Position numbers and translations under genes: made by a program
Notes under the pieces: generated by a model
Told to the model about the DNA's origin: nothing
What the model saw: the letters and a program-made list of their open reading frames with translations, nothing else
The model's database searches: none
Shown here: positions 59,583 through 64,000 of the stretch, piece after piece
How positions within the stretch are numbered: the stretch's first letter is position 1
How the letters are laid out: every line of letters starts with the position of its first letter
From: Planococcus liqunii
GTDB lineage: Bacteria; Bacillota; Bacilli; Bacillales_A; Planococcaceae
Reading direction: 5' to 3'
Assembly: GCF_030413595.1 (NCBI RefSeq)
Contig: NZ_CP129238.1
Location: 3,844,001-3,908,000 of the forward strand
DNA length: 64,000 nt

Positions 59583-60152
59583 ATGTCTTTGATCGGAAAA
59601 GAAATTCAACCATTCGCAGCTTCAGCTTACAACGCCGGAAGCGGTGAATTTATCGAGGTATCGGAACAAAACATGAAAGGCCAATGGAGTGTGGTTTGCT
59701 TCTACCCTGCAGACTTTACATTTGTTTGCCCTACGGAACTTGAAGATCTTCAAAAACAATACGCTACCCTTAAAAATCTGGGCGTGGAAGTGTATTCCGT
59801 TTCAACAGATACTCACTTCACGCATAAAGCATGGCACGATCATTCAGATGCAATCAGCACACTTGAATACATCATGATCGGCGACCCGTCTCAACGCATT
59901 TCCCGCAGCTTTGATGTCTTGGACGAAGAAGCGGGCCTTGCACAGCGCGGTACATTCATCGTTGACCCGGACGGCATTGTTCAAGCTGCAGAAATCAATG
60001 CAGACGGCATTGGCCGTGATGCAAGCACGCTTGTCGGCAAAATCAAAGCGGCTCAATATGTCCGCAACAACCCAGGTGAAGTTTGCCCGGCTAAATGGGA
60101 AGAAGGCAGTGCGACACTTAAGCCGAGCCTTGACCTTGTAGGGAAAATATAA
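59583..60152 (+). CDS. ahpC: Alkyl hydroperoxide reductase subunit C (peroxiredoxin)
   Basis: 189 aa, typical 2-Cys peroxiredoxin: peroxidatic Cys49 in [13 protein letters not shown], resolving Cys168 in [11 protein letters not shown]. It reduces H2O2 and organic peroxides and is recycled by AhpF encoded 12 bp downstream. TAGGAGGAATTTA precedes the ATG. A PerR box in the promoter indicates peroxide induction. Confidence 0.97.
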   Translation: MSLIGKEIQPFAASAYNAGSGEFIEVSEQNMKGQWSVVCFYPADFTFVCPTELEDLQKQYATLKNLGVEVYSVSTDTHFTHKAWHDHSDAISTLEYIMIGDPSQRISRSFDVLDEEAGLAQRGTFIVDPDGIVQAAEINADGIGRDASTLVGKIKAAQYVRNNPGEVCPAKWEEGSATLKPSLDLVGKI

Positions 60153-60164
60153 GGAGTTCTGATC

Positions 60165-61712
60165 ATGATATTAGATGCAGATATAAAAGCACAATTAGCT
60201 CAATACCTAGAATTGTTGGAAGGCGATGTGCTGCTGAAAGTCAGCGCAGGATCGGACGACGTTTCCCGCGACATGTTGGCTTTGGTAAATGAACTATCCG
60301 CAATGTCTGCCCGCATCAAAGTGGAACATGCACAGCTTGAAAGAACGCCGAGCTTCAGTGTCAGCCGCATCGGCGAAGACACCGGCATCACGTTTGCCGG
60401 CATCCCTCTTGGCCATGAATTTACTTCACTGGTCCTTGCCTTGCTGCAAGTAAGCGGGCGGGCTCCGAAAGCCGACGCGAAAGTCATCGACCAAATCAAA
60501 AGCATCCAAGGCAACTACCATTTCGACTCTTACATCAGCTTAAGCTGCCAAAACTGTCCGGAAGTGGTCCAGAGCCTAAACTTGATGAGTGTGCTCAACC
60601 CGAATATCTCGCATACGATGATTGACGGCGGAGCATTCAAAGAAGAGGTTGAAAGCAAAGACATCATGGCGGTCCCGACGGTCTTCCTGAACGGCGAACC
60701 GTTCTCCAGCGGACGCATGTCGCTTGAAGAATTGCTTGCTAAACTCGGCAGTGCACCGGATGCATCCGAGTTTGCAGACAAAGACCCGTATGATGTTCTT
60801 GTTGTCGGCGGCGGGCCGGCGGGTGCAAGTGCGGCCATCTATGCTGCGCGCAAAGGCATCCGGACAGGCATCGTTGCGGAACGCTTTGGCGGACAGGTTC
60901 TGGATACGATGAGCATCGAAAACTTCATCAGCGTCAGACAGACAGATGGGCCGAAGTTCGCTGCGAGCCTTGAAGAGCATGTGAAAGAGTACAACATTGA
61001 TGTGATGAACCTGCAGCGCGCCAAGCGTTTGGAAAAGAAAGAGTTCATCGAACTTGAACTTGAAAACGGCGCTGTCGTGAAAGGCAAAACCGTCATTCTT
61101 TCCACAGGCGCGCGCTGGCGCAATATTGGCGTGCCGGGCGAGGCTGAATTCAAGAACAAAGGCGTGGCTTACTGCCCGCACTGTGACGGCCCCTTGTTTG
61201 CCGGCAAAGATGTAGCAGTGGTCGGCGGCGGCAACTCCGGCGTCGAGGCAGCCATCGACCTGGCAAACATCGTGAACCACGTAACCGTTTTGGAATATAA
61301 TGCAGAGCTAAAAGCGGATTCTGTGCTGCAGGACCGCCTGAAGAGCTTGCCGAACGTTACAATTCTCACAAACGCCCGTACACAGGAAATTACCGGCACG
61401 GACAAAGTGAACGGCATCTCCTATATTGACCTTCAAACAGGAGAAGAAAAGCATGTCAAACTGTCCGGCGTCTTTGTCCAGATCGGCCTTGTTCCAAATA
61501 CCGACTGGCTAGGCGACACAGTTGACCGCAATAAGTTCGGTGAAATTATCATCGATCAGCGCGGCTCAACGAACATCCCGGGCGTCTTTGCTGCAGGCGA
61601 CTGCACAAACAGCCCGTACAAACAGATCATCATTTCGATGGGATCCGGCGCGACAGCTTCATTGAGTGCGTTCGACCACCTCATCAGAAGCGAAGTTCCG
61701 GTTTTGGCATAA
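60165..61712 (+). CDS. ahpF: Alkyl hydroperoxide reductase subunit F
   Basis: 515 aa. The N-terminal double thioredoxin-like domain has the CxxC pair Cys128/Cys131 in SCQNCPE. The thioredoxin-reductase-like part has an FAD site GGGPAGASAA (about 215), redox disulfide Cys337/Cys340 in YCPHCDGP, NADH site GGGNSGVEAA (about 354) and GVFAAGDCTNSPYKQI. It moves electrons from NADH to AhpC. AAGGAG precedes the ATG; second gene of the ahpCF operon. Confidence 0.97.
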   Translation: MILDADIKAQLAQYLELLEGDVLLKVSAGSDDVSRDMLALVNELSAMSARIKVEHAQLERTPSFSVSRIGEDTGITFAGIPLGHEFTSLVLALLQVSGRAPKADAKVIDQIKSIQGNYHFDSYISLSCQNCPEVVQSLNLMSVLNPNISHTMIDGGAFKEEVESKDIMAVPTVFLNGEPFSSGRMSLEELLAKLGSAPDASEFADKDPYDVLVVGGGPAGASAAIYAARKGIRTGIVAERFGGQVLDTMSIENFISVRQTDGPKFAASLEEHVKEYNIDVMNLQRAKRLEKKEFIELELENGAVVKGKTVILSTGARWRNIGVPGEAEFKNKGVAYCPHCDGPLFAGKDVAVVGGGNSGVEAAIDLANIVNHVTVLEYNAELKADSVLQDRLKSLPNVTILTNARTQEITGTDKVNGISYIDLQTGEEKHVKLSGVFVQIGLVPNTDWLGDTVDRNKFGEIIIDQRGSTNIPGVFAAGDCTNSPYKQIIISMGSGATASLSAFDHLIRSEVPVLA

Positions 61713-61724
61713 CGGATAAAAATA

Positions 61725-61766
61725 AAGGATTGTTGAGAGGGAATAAATTCCTCTCAACAGTCCTTT
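61725..61766 (+). terminator. Terminator of ahpCF
   Basis: AAGGATTGTTGAGAGG pairs with CCTCTCAACAGTCCTT (one mismatch), then TTT. Confidence 0.85.
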
Positions 61767-61884
61767 TGCTTTGTGTGAACGATTGAGGAAGCGTTCGTTT
61801 ATCCTCTTATGCATGGTCTGCGGCTACTCTTCGGTTCAGATATGATATGATAACTTAGTTGCGCTTTGGCGCGAAGGAGCTTAT

Positions 61885-62784
61885 ATGATGAAATTCAATA
61901 AAGGTGTTTTATATATATTAATAGGTGCGTCTTTTTTTGGTTTTACTCCGATATTTGCCAAAATCGGATTCAGCCATGGGTATTCACTTGGCCAGATCAA
62001 TATCGTCCAAATGATCATTTCTTTCATTTTGCTATGGTCTTTGACGCTCATTAAACGCGCCAGTTTTAAAGGGCTCCATAGGAAAAATATTCTCCAAGTC
62101 ATGGTGACCGGTTGTTTTATCGGTTTAACCAGTATTTTTTATTACGGCTCGATGCAGTATTTGCCTGCTTCATTGGCCATTATTTTGATGTTCCAATTCG
62201 TTTGGATCGGAATCATTTTAGAATGGATTTTCAGTAAAATAAAACCTTCCAAGCTGACGGTATTGTCCATTCTTTTAATCTTGGTCGGGGTCTTTTTTGC
62301 TTCGAATTTTGTAAATGGCGATATAAATGGATTGCCGCTGAGAGGTTTCGTTTTTGGCATTCTGTCTGCCTTCACCTATGCCGGATTCATCTTCTGCAGC
62401 GGCAAGGTGGCTGTGAATGTAGATCCGTGGACGCGCAGCTCTTTGATGGTGACAGGCTCAACCATTTTAGTGCTTGTTGTATTCATGGGGGATATGCCCG
62501 CTGTGCTGCCCTTGGAGAAAGATTTGGTAACCACAGCAGTTGGCGTTTCGCTGTTCGGGGCCGTCTTGCCGCCATTGTTTTTTGCAGCTGGCGCCCCTTT
62601 GGTTTCAGGCGGAATGGCCAATATCCTAACGTCCATCGAATTGCCGATCGCCATCCTGTCAGCGAGCCTTATTCTGTCGGAAGCCGTATCGCCGTTCCAA
62701 TGGTTCGGCATTGTGATTATATTAGCCGCTATTGCCTTAAACGAACTCAGTCCCAACCTTTTCCGCATCAAAAAGTTCTTTTAA
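61885..62784 (+). CDS. EamA/DMT family transporter
   Basis: 299 aa with ten membrane helices and two EamA repeats: IGASFFGFTPIFAKIGF in the first, ASLILSEAVSPFQWFGIVIILAAIALNE in the last. Probably a metabolite exporter; distinct from the Lrp-linked EamA protein at 23807. AAGGAG precedes ATG-ATG at 61885. Monocistronic. Confidence 0.88.
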   Translation: MMKFNKGVLYILIGASFFGFTPIFAKIGFSHGYSLGQINIVQMIISFILLWSLTLIKRASFKGLHRKNILQVMVTGCFIGLTSIFYYGSMQYLPASLAIILMFQFVWIGIILEWIFSKIKPSKLTVLSILLILVGVFFASNFVNGDINGLPLRGFVFGILSAFTYAGFIFCSGKVAVNVDPWTRSSLMVTGSTILVLVVFMGDMPAVLPLEKDLVTTAVGVSLFGAVLPPLFFAAGAPLVSGGMANILTSIELPIAILSASLILSEAVSPFQWFGIVIILAAIALNELSPNLFRIKKFF

Positions 62785-62817
62785 CTTAACGTATCCTAAA
62801 AAACAAAGCACCGCGTA

Positions 62818-62860
62818 AAAAGGGCAGCCGGCATCGTTTTGATGCCGGCTGCCCTTTTGC
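62818..62860 (+). terminator. Terminator of EamA gene
   Basis: A perfect 18-bp stem (AAAAGGGCAGCCGGCATC and complement) around GTTTT; it may act in both directions. Confidence 0.9.
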
Positions 62861-62989
62861 CATCTGGTTTCATACGGTGACATAATCCATTCATAAAAAA
62901 GCATATGGAATTATTACATTTTATCAAGTATGCATAGGATTAAGCGCTCAATTTCCCTGGAAACAAGAAGCTCTTTTACCTTGCTTTAT

Positions 62990-63937
62990 CTATTGCTGGC
63001 TCCTTTTACGGCCCCATGCAGCAATGGCTGAAATGTCATCAGGGGTTGTTCTGCAGCAGCCTCCAATCAGACGGGCTCCAGCGTTGTACCAGCTTTTTGT
63101 ACTTGAAGCAAAATGATTTGCTAAGGGCTCTTTCTCCCAAGTCTTGCTTACGGCGTCATACGCTTCACCGGAATTTGGATAAACAATTATCGGTTTAGAT
63201 GTTCGGCTTTTTCCCTCTTGGATCAGCGATTCGATAAAATCAGGTGCTGAACAATTAATGCCGATTGCAGCTGCCTGCTCTTCTTTATCCAGCCATTCCG
63301 CGCAATTGGACATTTTTTCTCCGTCGCTTATATGGCGGCCATCTTTGGCGCTAAAACTGAACCAGGCATAAACGTCCGGGAATTCCTTCAGCACTTTTAC
63401 AATGGCTTTAGCTTCTATCAGGCACGGAAGGGTTTCACATGCTAAAATATCGGCCCCTGCTTCCACCAGCACTTTGATCCGGTCTCTATGGAAAGTCACG
63501 AGTTCCTCTTCGGTCAATGAATAATTGCCGCGGTACTCGGAACCGTCCGAAAGAAAAGCGCCGTAGGGACCGACAGAAGCTGCCACTAACGGTTTCGGCC
63601 GGTTGGTTTTGTCTTCAACGCCTGCCCAGAATTCATCGCGGGCCTCGACGGCAATTTGGACCGACTTTCGGATCAGGCCGACCGCGTCTTTCTCCGTCAA
63701 CCCTCTTTCCCGGAAACCTTGGATTGTCGCCTGATAGCTTGCCGTGATGGCACAGTCTGCACCCGCCTCAAAATAATCCAGATGGACTTTTTTGATCATT
63801 TCCGGATTTTCCATGACAATTTTCGCCGACCACAACCGGTCATTCAAATTACAGCCGTAATTTTCCAGCTCTGTCGCCATGGCGCCGTCGAGAATGAGGA
63901 CCGGAAAATCAGTTAAAATTCGTTCAATCGGGTTCAT
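62990..63937 (-). CDS. mmuM: Homocysteine S-methyltransferase
   Basis: 315 aa, full length. LDGAMATELENYGCNLNDRLWSA opens the TIM barrel. The zinc-binding cysteines are in IGINCSAPDFI and near the end in LIGGCCRTTPDDI, as in MmuM, which methylates homocysteine to methionine with S-methylmethionine or SAM. No MmuP permease is in the visible 63 bp upstream, and no SAM riboswitch can be judged there. Confidence 0.92.
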   Translation of the reverse strand: MNPIERILTDFPVLILDGAMATELENYGCNLNDRLWSAKIVMENPEMIKKVHLDYFEAGADCAITASYQATIQGFRERGLTEKDAVGLIRKSVQIAVEARDEFWAGVEDKTNRPKPLVAASVGPYGAFLSDGSEYRGNYSLTEEELVTFHRDRIKVLVEAGADILACETLPCLIEAKAIVKVLKEFPDVYAWFSFSAKDGRHISDGEKMSNCAEWLDKEEQAAAIGINCSAPDFIESLIQEGKSRTSKPIIVYPNSGEAYDAVSKTWEKEPLANHFASSTKSWYNAGARLIGGCCRTTPDDISAIAAWGRKRSQQ

Positions 63938-64000
63938 GCTGCCACTTCCTTTCCATGTCCAAAATCAGGTTTCTGCCTTTAATTGTTTCTGTTTGCTCTG

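Overview
The window reads as chromosomal DNA of a low-to-mid GC Gram-positive bacterium of the order Bacillales, most likely Planococcaceae (Planococcus/Planomicrobium-like). This rests on strong AGGAGG-type ribosome sites with some GTG/TTG starts, CcpA-type cre sites, a PerR box, a c-di-AMP riboswitch in front of kimA, a DctB-DctS-DctR-DctA dicarboxylate system of the Bacillus type, and Bacillus-like families (KimA, YxjI, YdjF/PspA, TerC, Mqo). The genus is inference. No rRNA, tRNA, CRISPR array, phage module or intact transposase was seen.

Layout. 0-10 kb: a partial winged-helix protein, a PadR/HAAS-domain pair, a Bcr/CflA efflux pump, proline iminopeptidase, branched-chain aminotransferase, a C39-like lipoprotein, a small membrane protein and asparagine synthetase. 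10-15 kb: a secreted hypothetical, a CoA-type Nudix hydrolase coupled to a large SNF2/SWIM helicase, and a YjdM protein. 15-20 kb: dctA, dctR, dctS and divergent dctB. 20-27 kb: c-di-AMP riboswitch and kimA, a MazG-like protein with an Lrp regulator divergent to an EamA exporter, mnmH, a small methyltransferase and a PgeF/YfiH protein. 27.8-31.7 kb: a five-gene operon (DUF4178, PspA, DUF4247-like lipoprotein, DUF350, membrane-anchored aminopropyltransferase) behind a perfect ECF sigma-W-type promoter. 32-41 kb: HAD phosphatase, TerC, LysR plus AEC transporter, Gfo/Idh oxidoreductase, XRE/DUF3169 pair, and a galactitol-type PTS with no catabolic gene. 41-49.7 kb: a divergent cluster joining a YnjBCD-like ABC importer, a TVP38 membrane protein, a mercuric-reductase-like flavoprotein fused to DUF1499, a CDP-alcohol phosphatidyltransferase and a SelD-fusion-type FAD oxidoreductase. 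49.7-64 kb: VOC proteins, mqo, a diguanylate cyclase, a YxjI protein, a glycerate kinase plus SLC13 permease unit, PerR-type ahpCF, an EamA transporter and mmuM.

Most unusual features. Two related non-coding elements (468 and 636 bp) have terminal inverted repeats. Each is inserted exactly at a transcription terminator and flanked by perfect 32-bp direct copies of that whole terminator hairpin, so both neighbours keep a terminator. The longer copy carries nested modules (a private palindrome plus a GAAGCTAGCGCAGCGATGCA core) that also occur near 15.3 kb. A hairpin shared by the two elements shows three compensatory base-pair changes. The sigma-W-type PspA/polyamine operon and the YnjBCD/TVP38/flavoprotein/CDP-alcohol cluster are the two gene systems with the least understood biology.
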